The notes below the pieces were generated by a model, which was not told where the DNA came from, did no database searches, and saw nothing but the letters and a program-made list of their open reading frames with translations. Positions 1 through 17,599 of a DNA stretch of 64,000 nucleotides are shown piece after piece. The stretch spans positions 30,629,318 through 30,693,317 of the forward strand of contig CM070919.1 in the NCBI GenBank assembly GCA_036417435.1, in the 5' to 3' direction. This stretch comes from Inia geoffrensis. Taxonomy: Eukaryota; Chordata; Mammalia; Artiodactyla; Iniidae. Every line of letters begins with the position of its first letter. Within the stretch, counting starts at the first letter, position 1. Both the position numbers and the translations under genes were made by a program.

Positions 1-322
1 TGAGAGACGCCACCCCTGATTATCCACATTCTCTAGGAGGATGTTCAGTCCTGCAGAATTTGGCCATTATCTGTGCCCAGGTTATTTCCACCACAGTTAT
101 CTCACTCACGTTTATAATGATGTTATGCTTTCAAAGTGGGTGGATATTTCTGTCTGCGTGAAAGACACACGACATGTCACCATAAGCATTTGACTGGAAC
201 CCCAAACAGGGTTGAGCTTTCTCTTATACAGCAACCCAACCGCAGCACTGCCGTGTCCAGTATCTTCCCGTGGCCCTTTTTAGGGAAGGCCCTGGCTGCA
301 CAAAATGTCCATGATGTTTTAG

Positions 323-559
<237 letters not shown>

Positions 560-1136
560 TGAAGTTAATTCATTTGTTTATTTATTTACTTACACCTGTT
601 TTGTCAGCCCAAAAGAATATAGTTTTCCTGACCACTCTTCCCTTTCTCTCTTCTTTATCTTTAACAATCAGGAATTCAATGAATATTTTTAAATGAATAA
701 AAGTAATACATATTTACTAAATAACTGTCCTGCTCTGTATACTCACCTGACAGTTAAAAATTCATTCTTGAAAATGACACCAGTGACGATCTACTTCCAA
801 AGAGAGATTAGATTCCTCTAGTGGAGCTTCTGTGTTTCGGATTCTTTTTTAAAATGTAAAGTTCATCCTACTGTGGGAACATTTAATTTCTCCGTTGAAA
901 ACGCTGAGGATTCTTCACTCTGGCTTTGACCTAGGGCCTGCACACCAGCAACAGGAAGAGCTCCCTGTGTTGTCACAGTGACAGTGTTTCAGCGTTGGGG
1001 GTGCTCTTCCCTGGGCTGTCCTCCAGTGTTCACCTTGTCCCTCCTTGGTGTCCTGCCCTCAGATTAAAGGACATGCATGGTTCTCAGCAGAAAATGCAAA
1101 ACCAATGTATCTCCCCCGCCCCCCCCCAACAAACAG

Positions 1137-1232
1137 GGTATCAACTCCGCAAATTATATGTGACTTCCCAGTTGGAGCAGGGAGTGGAGCTGTGGAGGGA
1201 AGGAAAAGGAGTTCACCAGTGCCTGAGTCCAG
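1137..1232 (+). CDS. KRAB-B exon of the same ZNF705-like gene
   Basis: This 96-bp exon is the typical size of a KRAB B-box exon. The acceptor AACAG precedes 1137 and the donor GTGAGC starts at 1233. Its translation contains SQLEQGVELWREGKG, the B-box core (LEQG-ELW). It joins in phase to both neighbouring exons. It is clearly diverged from the minus-strand counterpart at 14841-14936 (by eye about 70-75 percent nucleotide identity), unlike the nearly identical KRAB-A exons. Confidence 0.75.
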
Positions 1233-1323
1233 GTGAGCTCCAGGCTTACGTGTGCCCAGCACGAGGAAGATCCTGCTATTGGGAGAGCAGAAGCTGGGAA
1301 ATGGCCGCTGCAGATTTTGTTTC

Positions 1324-1684
1324 TTTTTTTTTAATGTTTATTTGTTCATTCATTCCTTTTTTTTGGCTGTGTTGGGTCTTCGTTGCTATGCGCGGATTTT
1401 CTCTAGTTGAGGCGAACGGGGGCTACTCTTCGTTGCGGTGCACGGGCTTCTCATTGCGGTGGCTTCTCATTGCAGAGCACGGGCTCTAGGCTCACAGGCT
1501 TCAGTAGTTGTGGAACATGGGCTCAGTAGTTGTGGCTCACGGGCTCTAGAGCACAGGCTCAGCAGTTGTGGTGCACGGGCTTCATTGCTCCATGGCATGT
1601 GGGATCTTCCCAGACCAGGGCTGGAACCCGTGTCTCCTGCATTAGCAGGTGGACTCTTAACCACTGCGCCACCAGGGAAGTCCT
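1324..1684 (-). mobile_element. CHR-2-like SINE, long form
   Basis: Antisense tRNA-derived SINE. It reads from a T-rich end through GGCTGTGTTGGGTCTTCGTTG to the head (reverse complement of GGACTTCCCTGGTGGCGCAGTGG) near 1683. The flanking CTGCAGATTTT motifs at about 1309 and 1687 look like a target-site duplication. It lies in the intron between the KRAB-B and linker exons. Confidence 0.85.
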
Positions 1685-2079
1685 CACTGCAGATTTTCTT
1701 GAGTGAGTTATGTTTTTAGGAAAGCAGTAGAGGCCACTGGGGCCTATACTCTCTTTTGCACTTTCTTTTGGCCTCAGAAAGGAACTGTTCATGTCCTCTT
1801 AGAGTTAAAGTTTCACATAGTGTCCTTTGTCCTGTTCCCTTCCCTTTGACAATTTTCCTTCTCTTTACCAATCTTGATTTTATTTTTTCTCTTATTTCAA
1901 TCCTGAAAATACTTCCTAATTTTCAGTTTTATGAAATGTGTTTCAACTCACTTTACTTGCTTTTCACATTCCTGCTTTGTGTCAGGGTCAGTATTTGAAA
2001 CATACTCACACAGGCCTTGCATGCTTTCAGCAGGTTTCTTTCTCCAATGCCACACTAGCATTTTTTAACGGTATTTTAG

Positions 2080-2162
2080 ACAGGAAAAGTGGCCTTATGG
2101 GAGAAGAAATAATGTTCGTACAAGATATCTGCAGAAAGGACCCATCTAAGTGCATGTCAGTG
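2080..2162 (+). CDS. Linker exon of the same ZNF705-like gene
   Basis: This short exon follows TTTTAG and is followed by the donor GTGAGT. Read in phase after the KRAB-B exon, it begins with an Asp completed across the junction, then RKSGLMGEE, and later contains RKDPSK. It aligns with the linker exon of the minus-strand gene (RESALKE and RKDTST) and with the family pattern RESALK-RKD-S. It is two codons longer than the minus-strand version. The frame is open and ends in phase 0, ready to join a zinc-finger exon. I could not find such an exon on this strand before 13 kb. Confidence 0.65.
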
Positions 2163-2547
2163 GTGAGTTTCAAGGGGGTAAACCCTTTCCTCCATTTAAA
2201 GACATGGGAACTGAAAGGCTTTAGAATGCAGGACACTATGGTTATTTGAGTTGGATGTAAATGCTGCCCCAGCAGAAGGTTGTGGGTAGTTTCAATTTAG
2301 GGAAAAATTAATGTGTGCTCAAAACCATAACCTGAGTTTTTATAAAAGAACAATTGCCTAAACATGGCTCATACTTAAAGTCTTTGAAACTAGTGAAATC
2401 TTTAACAAGTTAGATAGCCCTGCAGTTGAAATGTTATGAAACAGGAAATCTCTTTGTGTTGTGGAAGATAACACACAATGCATATGTGAATAACATGGGG
2501 AAGATTTCAGCAGGAGACACTCACATCATGGTCAAAGTAGAGGTCAT

Positions 2548-2765
2548 GGGGCTTCCCTGGTGGCGCAGTGGTTGAGAGCCTGCCTGCCGATGCAGGGGAC
2601 ACGGGTTCGTGCCCCGGTCCGGGAAGATCCCACATGCCGTGGAGCGGCTGGGCCCGTGAGCCATGGCCGCTGAGGCTGCGCGTCCGGAGCCTGTGCTCCA
2701 CAACGGGAGAGGCCACAACAGTGAGAGGCCCGCGTACTGAAAAAAAAAAAAAAAAAAAAAAAAAA
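2548..2765 (+). mobile_element. CHR-1-like SINE
   Basis: Sense copy starting with GGGCTTCCCTGGTGGCGCAG. It contains the RNA polymerase III B-box-like GGTTCGTGCCCC and ends in a 26-base A-tail. Confidence 0.9.
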
Positions 2766-3294
2766 TCTGTTATGTTGCTCAGTTTATATTTTTATGCAGC
2801 TTTCAACATAATTACAGAGACTTGGTTCAGTCATAATCTAAACTGAAAAATATAATACAAAATAATGTAATCTGTCATATCAGTGTTTAAAAATGTATGT
2901 GGTAAAAAATTAATACAAACATGGAAGAATAAACATATAGTTTGTGACTAAAGCTTGATGTTAAAGTAATACTTCTCTTCTGGAAGTGTCAAACCTTTCT
3001 GCATTTTCCTACCTGTCCTGCCACAATCATTCCTATCTTGAACAGGTCAGAGGAGAAGAGAGAGGGGATGGGAGGCCAAGAGACCAGGGCCAAGGTGGGG
3101 TAGGAGAAAAACAAAAGCAATCAGGAGAAAGCACAGGTGGGTGAGGGGGCAGTGGTTCCTAAGGTGCGCGGCTGGCATCCGAGGCACAAGGCGTCACTGG
3201 AGCAGGGATAGAGTGAAGGGAGCGTTCAGTGAACGTAGGGGCTGTGGCAGAAGCAGAAAGCAGTGTGTGATCCAGGACTGATCCTGGAGAGTGG

Positions 3295-4082
3295 AAAATT
3301 AACAAATAGCATTTACATTCGCACCAAAAATAATAGAATACTTAAGAATATATTTATCATAATAGATTTGTACACTGAAAACTACAAAATGTTTTGAAAG
3401 AAATTAAAGATATACGAAAAAAGGAAATACCTAAATGCCCTAAATGAAAGTGATTATGGATTGGGTGACTATATATTAGACGACAATATCCCCAAATTGA
3501 TCTACAGATGAAATGTAATCTTTATCAAAATGCCCAGTTGGCATTTTTGAGATCAGCAAGCTGACCATAAAATTCACATGGAAATTCAAGGACACAGAAT
3601 AGACAAAACAACCTTGAAAGGAAAAATAAGTTGAGTCGTCATACTTCTCGGTTTCAGATCTTACCACGGAGGTACATTAATTAAGACTCTGTGATATTGG
3701 CAAAAGAACAGATTCAGAAATAGATGGAATAGAATTGAGAGTTCAGAAATAAATCCTCACATTTATGGTCAATTTATTTTTGACAAGGGTACCAAGAACA
3801 TTCAGTGGGAGATGTGAGTCTTTTTTATGTGGGCATCTACATGCAGAGGAAGAAACTGTACCCATATCTAACATACTTTTAAAAACCTAAAATGGATAAA
3901 ATACCTAAATATAAGAGCTAACATCACAAAACTCTCAGGAGAAAACAAAGACGCAAATATTTGTGCCCTTGGATTAGGCAATGATTTCTTAGATAATGAC
4001 GTCAAAAGCACATGCAACCAAAGAAAAATTGATAAATTGGACTTCATCAAAATGAAAATAAAAGTTGAAAGACAACCCACAC
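3295..4082 (+). mobile_element. L1 fragment (ORF2 3' part)
   Basis: The plus strand reads like the decayed 3' half of L1 ORF2. It is A-rich, with familiar stretches such as TTGATAAATTGGACTTCATC near 4029 and the TTTATGGTCAATTTATTTTTG segment near 3761. Frames are broken by many stops. The rest of 2766-5489 shows no convincing gene. Confidence 0.65.
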
Positions 4083-5489
4083 GGGGGGGTAATTCTATGA
4101 CCGATGTCTTATGAAGTCTGTCTATGGAGGTCTGAAGAAAGCAACACTACAGCTGTAATTTGTAAAGGAGCAGCAGTCACTTGCATGCGCTGAGACGGGG
4201 ATGGTGGTGATTGTTTGGCTTGGACGACGTCCATATTTTGTCTGTGTCCAGACATAACTGGGTGGAATTATTTTCGTCTTGATTCATCATATTGTCATAT
4301 AATGGCCTTGAGTGACACTGACGTTCTGTGGAATTATTATGTTCACCAGACAACCGTGACCCAGCTGAGGGTACCAGACCAGCTTGCGGCTGACAAGGTC
4401 TGCTTTCCTCTCATACAACTCAAAGAAGATTAGGGCAGAAGGTGAGCTGGAGCATTCAGGGCGTCTGCTCTGGACTCTAGGCCCAGGAAAGAACAGAAGT
4501 GGAGTAAAAACCTGACGGAAAATATTGGAGCCACAGTGAGCCTGACTGGAGGAGGAAGGGAACTGGGCTGGTGGTGACAACGACCCTCAGCAAAGGGGTG
4601 AGGCAGGGTCCAGGCAGCCAGTGAGCCCTGGTTCATTCCCCTTAGGGCCAGTGCCTCCCCAGTCTCTCCGGATGTTGGTCCCCCGCCTACCCTTGCATCG
4701 GGAACACATGTCGGTTTTCTCCCTACCCACGCCCCCAGCCCTGCTCCACCCACTCCCATACCCATTGCACTCAGCTCAGTCCTGGAAGTTGCTTCAACGC
4801 CAGCCCCATAGGATCCGGGGCTGAGCCTCCCTCACTCCAGATGCCAGCTCGGAGCGGAGAGATGTACAAAGGCTGATCAGTGACCTAATTCACGTGCCAC
4901 AGTGGCTTCCCTATGCCTCATTTGAGAGCATTCCAAATAGTAAGTGAACTGATACAAGATAGAAATGTCTACCACAAAAATCATTTCGTATGGAGCATTC
5001 ATGACAGTGAAAAACTAGTTGAACTAAAAGAAAACAAACAGAAAAACGCTTTGGCTTTTACCCTGAAAATTAATGTGTAAACTGTATGTGATGTAACAAT
5101 GAAATGACACTGCACATTGAATCCAACAGGAGTGTGCCAGCGGGCATGTTCACGCCACACGCCCTGGGCGCTGTGTCACTGTCACCTGGGCCCAGTGGGC
5201 TGAGTCTCCTAGAGGAAAATGGCCTCAAGCGTTTACAGTTTATCTCAGGAACTACTTTTACTCCTGCTCTTGGGGGACCAATGGTCATTTTCTCCTCCAG
5301 GAAGGCGAACTTTCTATTGCTCAAAATTCTCTGGCTTTTTAATTTGATTAAGAAGAATAACAAGGAACCATATGAGTAATTACTAAGTACTTCTGAATGA
5401 TCCCTCTAACACAGCACAGGAATTTGATGCTGTTTTGTTATTGTCACTATTAAATCTGGATTATCATATTTAGAATATATATTAAAAGT

Positions 5490-5601
5490 TAATTGATTTA
5501 TTTATTTTTTCCATGCTGCGTGGCTTGCGGGACCTTAGTTCCCCGACCAGGGATTGAACCCCGGCCACGGCAGTGAAAGCCACTGGACCACCAGGGAGTA
5601 C
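5490..5601 (-). mobile_element. Short tRNA-derived SINE (CHR/Bov-tA type)
   Basis: Antisense fragment with GCGGGACCTTAGTTCCCCGACCAGGG, then GATTGAACCC and a terminal CCACCAGGGAGT. It is older and more diverged than the CHR-1 copies. Confidence 0.7.
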
Positions 5602-6010
5602 CCAGAAGTTGATTTTAGAAATCTACTACAGTTTGTTTTTTAGAGAATCAGCAGACTGGAAAAATTAAAGTGCCTTTTTAGTTATGCATGATGTACATTG
5701 CTGATTCATGTGATAATATGTGGATTCTTATGTTCCAGGCATATAAAGACTAAAATAATGTCTATTTTACATTCTATCTTAGGGTCTGTCATGTAGCAAC
5801 GTTTCATGCTAGGCTCATTCACACACTATAGCACTGTCGATGTACAGAAGAAACTCTTCCAAAATAATTGAAATTAAAAAATTATGTAAAATGAAAAATG
5901 TATATTGAAATATAACTGTTATGAAATTTAAAATCAATAGTATTAACAAATATATTTATAGCACATGTCAAATATTGTAGATGAAGATAGTCTAGTTAAT
6001 AGTAACGTGA

Positions 6011-6217
6011 GGGCTTCCCTGGTGGCGCAGTGGTTGAGCGTCCGCCTGCCGATGCAGAGAACACGGGTTCGTGCCCCGGTCCGGGAAGATCCCACATGCC
6101 GCGGAGCGGCTGGGCCCGTGAGCCATGGCCGCTGAGCCTGCGCGTCCGGAGCCTGTGCTCCACAACGGGAGAGGCCGCAGCAGTGAGAGGCCCGCGTACC
6201 ACAAAAAAAAAAAAAAA
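6011..6217 (+). mobile_element. CHR-1-like SINE with target-site duplication
   Basis: Sense copy with head GGGCTTCCCTGG and A-tail. It is flanked by AATAGTAACGTGA on both sides, so the insertion boundaries are clear. Confidence 0.93.
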
Positions 6218-6479
6218 AATAGTAACGTGAACGTTCAGATAAAGCACTCTTTACCAGGAAATGATATGTTTAAAGTATGCCAGAGTGTGAATCACTTAAC
6301 AATTCAGATGAGAACATTAACCAATACTGGGAATCCTTCATAAATATAAGGGGGTAATAATAATTTCATTATGTGGAAAATTAAAAGACATTAAACTATA
6401 ACTTCAGATAACCCATTCTTTTGCAAATATACACTTTTTAAAAAGTTACTCAGCACAGAGGATTTTTAGGGCAGTGAAA

Positions 6480-6765
6480 ATACTCTGTATGACATTATAA
6501 TGATGATAAATGTCATTATACATTTGTCCAAATCCACAGAATGTACAGCTCCCAGAGTGAACTGTAAACTATGCACAGTGGGTAATTATGATGCATCAGT
6601 GTAGGTTCATCCTTAGTGAAAAATGTACCATCTGGTAGTAGTGTCGATAATGCAGGAGGCCATGCATTGGTGGGGACAGAGGGAAATGGGAGACCTCTGT
6701 ACCTTCTCAATTTTGTTGTAAACCTAAAACTGCTCTAAAAAACTGTCTTTAAAAATTTTATTAAC
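6480..6765 (+). mobile_element. Old L1 3' end (L1M type)
   Basis: Contains the typical series of an L1M 3' untranslated end: GTGTAGGTTCATC, then AAATGTACCATCTGGT, GGAGACCTCTGTACC and CTAAAACTGCTCTAAAA. The AT-rich 6766-7260 stretch after it shows no recognisable gene. Confidence 0.6.
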
Positions 6766-7426
6766 ATCACATATCTTTCAAATTCTAACATAATATTAGT
6801 AATGTAAACTAGAATATATTAACAGTATTCAAAATTTGATATTAAAGTATCATTACTTTTAATTACTGCATAATTCAGTATTAATAGTATAAGCACAGGT
6901 TACATAAATAATGTTAATGAAATTGAAATTTATATGTTTACCATTAAAATATTCCGCTATGACTTAATATTTTCATTAATTACTGTATCATCAATAGTGC
7001 AATGATTATTATTTTAATTCACCTTTCTACTCAAAATCTCATTGGTTTTTCTTTGGAATTCCAGATATGACTGCAGTCCACCTATCATAGAATCCTGCTG
7101 TTCTAAAATCTGAGGGCTCTCTCACTGCCTGGGCGCTGCAGGAAGAAATGTAACTTTGTTTTCACCTCAGTCATATTTGATTTCTAACATTTTAATTAAA
7201 ACAACTTTTAAAATGTGAAAACCCCTAAGAATAGTCTCTTTATTGAATGCAGTGGAACTTGAATTTACCTATAGCTCTTCTCATTCAATTCAAAGATGCT
7301 TTTCAGAACGCTTCCACATGCATGTGATTGTGAATCACCAGTTGGATAACCTTTCTCGGGGCTAGTTTTCCCCAAAGGGCAGCTGTACAGTTTGTCTTCA
7401 GGAACTGATAAACTGAGTGAGGGATA

Positions 7427-7430
<4 letters not shown>

Positions 7431-7464
<34 letters not shown>

Positions 7465-7654
7465 GGTACGCGGGCCTCTCACTGCTGTGGCCTCTCCTGT
7501 TGCAGAGCACAGGCTCCGGACGCACAGGCTCAGTGGCCATGGCTCACGGGCCCAGCCGCTCCGCGGCATGTGGGATCTTCCCGGACCGGGGCACAAACCC
7601 GTGTTCCCTGCATCGGCAGGCAGGTTCTCAACCACTGCGCCACCAGGGAAGCCC
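7431..7654 (-). mobile_element. CHR-1-like SINE with target-site duplication
   Basis: Antisense copy beginning with a long T-run and ending CCACCAGGGAAGCCC. It is flanked by AGGGATACCTT on both sides. Confidence 0.92.
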
Positions 7655-8284
7655 AGGGATACCTTTGAATATCAAATGTAGTGTGGATATTAATCTTCTA
7701 AATACAGCGCAGTTATCACCCAGAGGTTGCCTTCCCATATGGAGAAGACTAGAAACCGGCTGATTGCTCTCCTTGCTGCAGTTATGGCTGATTTACTCAG
7801 AGGGCTGTGGCTGGGCTCTGGGCACTGTGGAGAGGAGGGTCACAGAGCAGTGGATGAGCGGAGACCCACGTATGCGTATGATTTGGCAACACTAGAACCA
7901 GTTGTAGAGACAGTTCTGCATGTCATTCAATATCTTATATATTTAAACTTAGGAATCTCCAGGTCTTAACGCATGTCTTATGGAGGAACTTCTCAAAGGA
8001 TTTGAGGACCTGCTTTCTTAGCTGGGAGGTATTGTCCGTGTATAACTGTAGTGTGAGGTGATGGAATACACCAGGGGTAGAAAAACCTGGTTCCCATGCA
8101 CCATCTGAGGACACAGACATAGGTGACAGAGAGGGTGGTTTTCATGTCCTGTATGGAAAACAGCAGTGAGAGGCCTCCCCAATAACATGAACTGAAACCT
8201 AGAAATAAGGTGCATACAAGTTCATCGTGATAGACATTTTTTATTGCTGTCACATGAACTACTGCCTCTCAAAAATGTTTTAAG

Positions 8285-8985
8285 ATGATGATACAGGCTT
8301 GCCTTGGAGACACTGTGGGATCAATGTCCAGACAAGGGCAAAAAGTGAACATTGCAATAAAGCAAGTCACATGAAAGTTTTGGTTTCCCAGTGCATATAA
8401 AAGTGACGTTTACACCATGCTGCAGCCTCTTAAGTGTGCAGTAGCATTATGTCTGTCTAAAAAATGTACAGACCTTAGTTCAAAATGCTTTATTGGGGGC
8501 TTCCCTGGTGGCGCAGTGGTTGAGAGTCTGCCTGCCGATGCAGGGGATGCGGGTTCGTGCCCCGGTCCGGGAAGATCCCACATGCCGTGGAGCAGCTGGG
8601 CCCGTGAGCCATGGCCACTGAGCCTGCGCGTCCGGAGCCTGTGCTCCACAACGGGAGAGGCCACGACAGTGAGAGGCCCGCGTATGGCAAAAAAAAAAAA
8701 GCTTTATTGCTAAAGAATGCCAAACATCACCTGAGACTTCAGTGAGTCTTGCAGTAACATCAAGGTCACTGACCACAGAGCACCATACCAATATAATAAT
8801 AATGAAAAAGTTTGAAATATTGCAAGAATTGCCAAAATGTTGACCCAGAGACATTAAGTGAGAAGACACTGTTGAAAAAATGGCACCAATAGACTTGATC
8901 AATGCACAGGTTGCCACAAACCTTCAATTTGTGAAAAACTCAGCATGCGTGAAGCGAAGTGAAGCCCAGTAAATCGAGTGGCCTG
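8285..8985. mobile_element. Tigger1-like DNA transposon remnant, interrupted
   Basis: Both ends resemble the Tigger1/MER2 pogo-type element. GCAATAAAGCAAGTCACATG and the following TTTTGGTTTCCCAGTGCATATAAAAG are on the left. AATAATAATGAAAAAGTTTGAAATATTGC and GCCACAAACCTTCAATTTGTG are on the right. The transposase region is missing, so it is non-autonomous. A CHR SINE (8496-8700) splits it. Confidence 0.7.
8496..8700 (+). mobile_element. CHR-1-like SINE inside Tigger1 remnant
   Basis: Sense copy with A-tail, flanked by GCTTTATTG on both sides. Removing it restores a continuous Tigger1-like sequence. Confidence 0.92.
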
Positions 8986-11900
8986 TGTTTCAAACATTGT
9001 CATGTCAGATCAAGCTGGCTGGTTCTGAAGACTGTCAAAAGATCACAAATGAAAAAGTCTGAGCAAACGTCACAGCTGAGAGCAGCTTAAGGAACCATAT
9101 TGTGAATAAACGTGATGTGGTGTGTGTACTGGATGGGGTTCTGAGACAGTAAGGGTGAACCTAGGGAAACCTGAATAACATGTGGGCGTTAGTTACTAAT
9201 GTATCAATACTCACAAATCGTGTCAAATACGGCACAGTGGTGCACAATGGTAAGAGAGTAAGTGGCGCAAGCAGCAACTGAAGGGTGAGACAGTTGTAAA
9301 GTGCCTTGCGAAGCTTTCAGAAAAGCACCAACACAGAGAAGGTTTGCTAAGACTGACAGAGTATTCTGTGTGGGGGTTTTATTTGTTTGGTTTTGGTTTT
9401 TCTGGCTCCAGTGTTTAAGGAGATACCTCTCAAATCACAAGGTGACCATTAAGCTAATAGAATAGAGACCTCAGTGGCATTCATGACAAAACCTTTTACA
9501 GGAAGAGTTCAGAAAATCAGTAAATAAACAACTAAGCCCAGACCACATAAAGGGTCAACAGCAAATCCCAGGAAGGCAGGAGAATCTGATTTCTAGGCAC
9601 ATTACAATAGTCAAAATATCTAGTATTCGACAAAAAATTGAGTCACGCAAAGAAACAAGAAAGTACAACCCATTCTCAGGGAGAAGAAAAAGAAAATTAA
9701 CCGATACTGTACCTGAGGGAGTACAGACATTGGACTTGACGAAACAAAGGCTTTACACAACTGTCTCAATGATGCTCAAAGAACGAAAGGAAAGCAGGCA
9801 AATGACGCTTCACCAAATCGAGTTTCGGTAAAGGGACAGAAATTATAAGATGGAGTCAAATAGGAATTCTGGAGTGAAAATTGCTAGGGGTTTTCACCTC
9901 TATGGTTTATATTATATAAAATACTAACAGAGGGTTGCAACATCAGATTTGAGCAGGCAAAATAAATAACCAGTGAATATGAAGAAAAAATCCGTTGAAA
10001 TTATCAAGTAGTGTTTTATAAATGAGTCAAAGATGGTTCTTGTATATTGGGCCTGTTGTTAACGTCTTCACACGAGACTAGGCCCACTAGCTCAAAAGCC
10101 CACCAGTGCCAAATTTAAATTTTTATATACTGAATTGTTTTAAACATAACATAGCTCAAATTAGATTTTTAACCATTTAGAGCCTGCCTGCTGTGCATAC
10201 CCTGTGAAAATGCACCCAACATTTGCTGACCATAGATAAGGTAAACCATGGGCTATACAAGCCTCTAAGCTGCTGCTGGCCTTTTATAGTTCTCTGACCA
10301 AGAGACTCCCCATCTTTGGGCTGAGAGACTTCATCTGGACAATGAAACCACCACCCCTTTCCAAACACCTTCTCCCCCAGGTGTTCCCTTGTTATCTTCC
10401 CCTTCCTGGTGGTGGTCCCACACTCTGGCCTCTGGAAGGAGTTATCCTTGATAGGGAAGATGCACCTTTGTGCCACCCAATACATCTCATTTTGTGATGC
10501 CACCCCTTGGTGGTCATGACTTTATGTGATCAGTCCTGAAATCCCTTGATCTCACTGAAAATGCCCAGCACGCTCACATGCATAGGTCAGTGTAGATAGA
10601 TTCCAGTGGGACATGAGCTCCTCTGAGAAGGCAGTGTGCACATCATTCCTGGGTGTCCCAGCACCTACACAGGCCCTGCCCCCAGCAGCACCAGGCCCTT
10701 CCCTCCTGGAGACACAGGCAGAGGAAGTGATTTCTGACTAAGCCACCAAGTAAGTCTCAAATTCAGTTGTGGCCCAGGATCACAGCTAAAGTCAGCTATT
10801 GCTTTCGGGTAAATTATGTATGTCCTAAGCAGGTTAAATGTAATAGTAATACAAATCAATTATATTTTTAAGTGATATGAAATGTTTCAATATAAAAATG
10901 AGGTAAGGAAGGTAAGGTGTTTCCAGATCTCAATTTATAAAAAATATTCTCCATTTGCAAACACAAAGTGCCTACTACCTGCAGTAACAACTTCGTGTAT
11001 ACAGTATCAACTCAGTAGTACTCATTACAACTCTAAGGTAGAGGCACGAAGCTTACTTCTACCTTAGAATGGAGGAAACAACCACAGAGAGGTTCAGTAG
11101 CAAGGTCTCATGGGCTGTGACAGTGGAAATAACCCATGGGGTCTGTCTTCCAGATCTGAACTTCTCACTAGTTTGTTCCGCTTGACCCTTGTTCACACTT
11201 CCACGTGTCCCTGCCTGCTCACAGCCAATACCCCTCCAGCCGCAGCACCAAGATGTTCAATTTTGGGTGCTCATCATCCTCGCACACGACTGTTTCCACC
11301 CTAGCTGAACAGTGGAATCACTTTTTTTTTTAAATGATGTATTGGTTTCACCCTGAGATGTGCTTATTTAATCAGCCTGTCAAGCTATGACTTGGGGATT
11401 GTGCTAGTTTGGGAAGAGCACAAATCAGCTGAGTTCTCTCTTGAGAACACTTCCCTTGAGGTTTAGGTTCATTATGGAAGTTTGTTGAAGGGCAACACAT
11501 TTCCAAGCCCTAGGCGCAAAGCAGGAGAGACCTGCTTTGAGAGAACTTTCATTTTGCTTAGGGAAAAGAACATTAATAAGACAGGCTTGTGTGGTGTCTG
11601 ATAGGTTAGGGGATATTATATTGCTGGGGTCTTCTTTTCAGGGCTGCTCTGTGTGTGTGTGTGTTGGCGGGGAGGGCACAATAGTGGCTCTGTTTGGGAA
11701 GCAAGTAGGTGCGTAACTCAGGACTCACCTGAATACGATGTGGGATGGCGTCGTACGATGAGCTTCTGCCCCCAGCTAGCTCAACTCAGGGGCTTCACGG
11801 AAAAATCCAAGGAGTGTTCTTGGCCTGGAACAGCAGAGCTGCCCGTCTCTCTGGCCCCGCGGAGCTGCCCAGGGGTAGAGACAGGCTGGGGACTACCCCG

Positions 11901-12400
11901 TGGTTTACACTAGACGTCCATGATACTGTCCACCTGGTAGGCCAGGGTCATGGCACATTGAGAAACCAGCCAGTGGGGTGAAGGCCCCTGTTGTGTCACC
12001 ATCAGTGCATAGATGAGACAGCTGATGTTGGTGGGAAGCTGGAATGAGTGGAGGTGAGCTGTGTGGAAGGGGCTGTGGAGAAAGGGAAGACAGAGAATCG
12101 GGCAGAGTCTCCCCGACGCGCCATGGAGTGCAGACCCAGACCTGTGCGTTTGCAGCTGCATGGAGAAAACTACAACTTCAACAGGCTAGACTTTTCAGCA
12201 ACCAGCTTTATTGTTTAAATATTTACAAATAATCTATTGGAAAAAGTTTAATTTCTTACAAAATTCTGCATTCAGTATTCCCAGATCACTTTACTGCTTG
12301 CATTTATATGTCAGGTTTTTCCCCATAAATAGTTCTCTCAAAGTTCTGAATTATTTGCTGAATTGTAATGTTAACGGCTCTTTTAAAGGGTTTTTCGCCC
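8986..12400. other. Intergenic stretch, no gene recognised
   Basis: The 9420-9900 part is A-rich and looks like an old LINE fragment (L1M or HAL1), with no long frame. Around 10.2-10.5 kb and 11.6-12.1 kb there are unique-looking sequences with only short open frames and no recognisable domains. A short TG repeat lies near 11650. Confidence 0.4.
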
Positions 12401-13158
12401 TCTCAACTTAGCTTTTCTGAATGTGAAGTCTAGGTGAAGTTTTCGCCACATTGATTTTAGGACTGCTGTCCCCTCAGTGTGAGAACCTTAACGTTGATTA
12501 TGAAATGAGAGATCACTGAAGTGTCATCCTTCTTTCATGACACTGAGCATGTTTTGTAGAGTCTGAATCCACACAGGTACCACAAGTGTGGCTCTATGAA
12601 TAAAGGATTTCTCATGATTTTACACTGAATCACTTCTCCTGGATGAATTACTTGGTATTCCTTCAGAGCCTTCATCCTCTTACTTCCTCTTATAGTGGTT
12701 ATTCCTTCCTTCACTGAGTTTTCTCGTGCACATCAAGACTGTGCTTGGCTGAATGTTTGTTCACAGTGATTAGACCTAGGGGCTCTCCCAAATGGAGTTT
12801 GTTCATGTTGTTTAACCATGAATTATAAATGAAAGCATTTTCACATTGATGGCAGACCTGGATCCTCCTTGATGCAAGTCCCCTAGTGTGTTTAAAGTTT
12901 AGAGCTATTGTTATTATTGACAGTATGAGTTCTCTCATGTCATCTATGGTCAGACCACTGACTGAAGGTTTTGCCACATAAATATCACACATATGGACTC
13001 TCTTCCATATAAATTTGCATGTCAAGTTGAATAAGGATAACCGAAGGCTCTTCCTCATTGACTACAGCGTTTTTCTTCGATGTGAGTCCTCTGGTGTGTT
13101 TAAATGTTAAAGCTACAGTTGAAGTCTTGTCCACGTTTGTTACATTTATAATACCATG
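12400..13158 (-). pseudogene. Fossil zinc-finger tail of ZNF705-like gene
   Basis: Downstream of the stop of the minus-strand zinc-finger gene, the sequence still carries decayed C2H2 finger motifs. Examples are a finger reading CGKTFSQWSDHR, then a stop, then HERTH near 12.93-12.99 kb, and HTRGL linker-like pieces near 13.1 and 12.88 kb. Several frameshifts and stops separate them. This suggests an ancestral protein with a longer finger array. It may now serve as 3' untranslated sequence. Confidence 0.6.

Positions 13159-17599
<4,441 letters not shown>

Noticed and set aside
6030..6230. Repeated frames reading VESLPADAGDTGSCPGPGRSHMP or ASPVAEHRLRTRRLSGHGSRAQ across the window
   Set aside because: All lie inside CHR SINE copies and are not genes.
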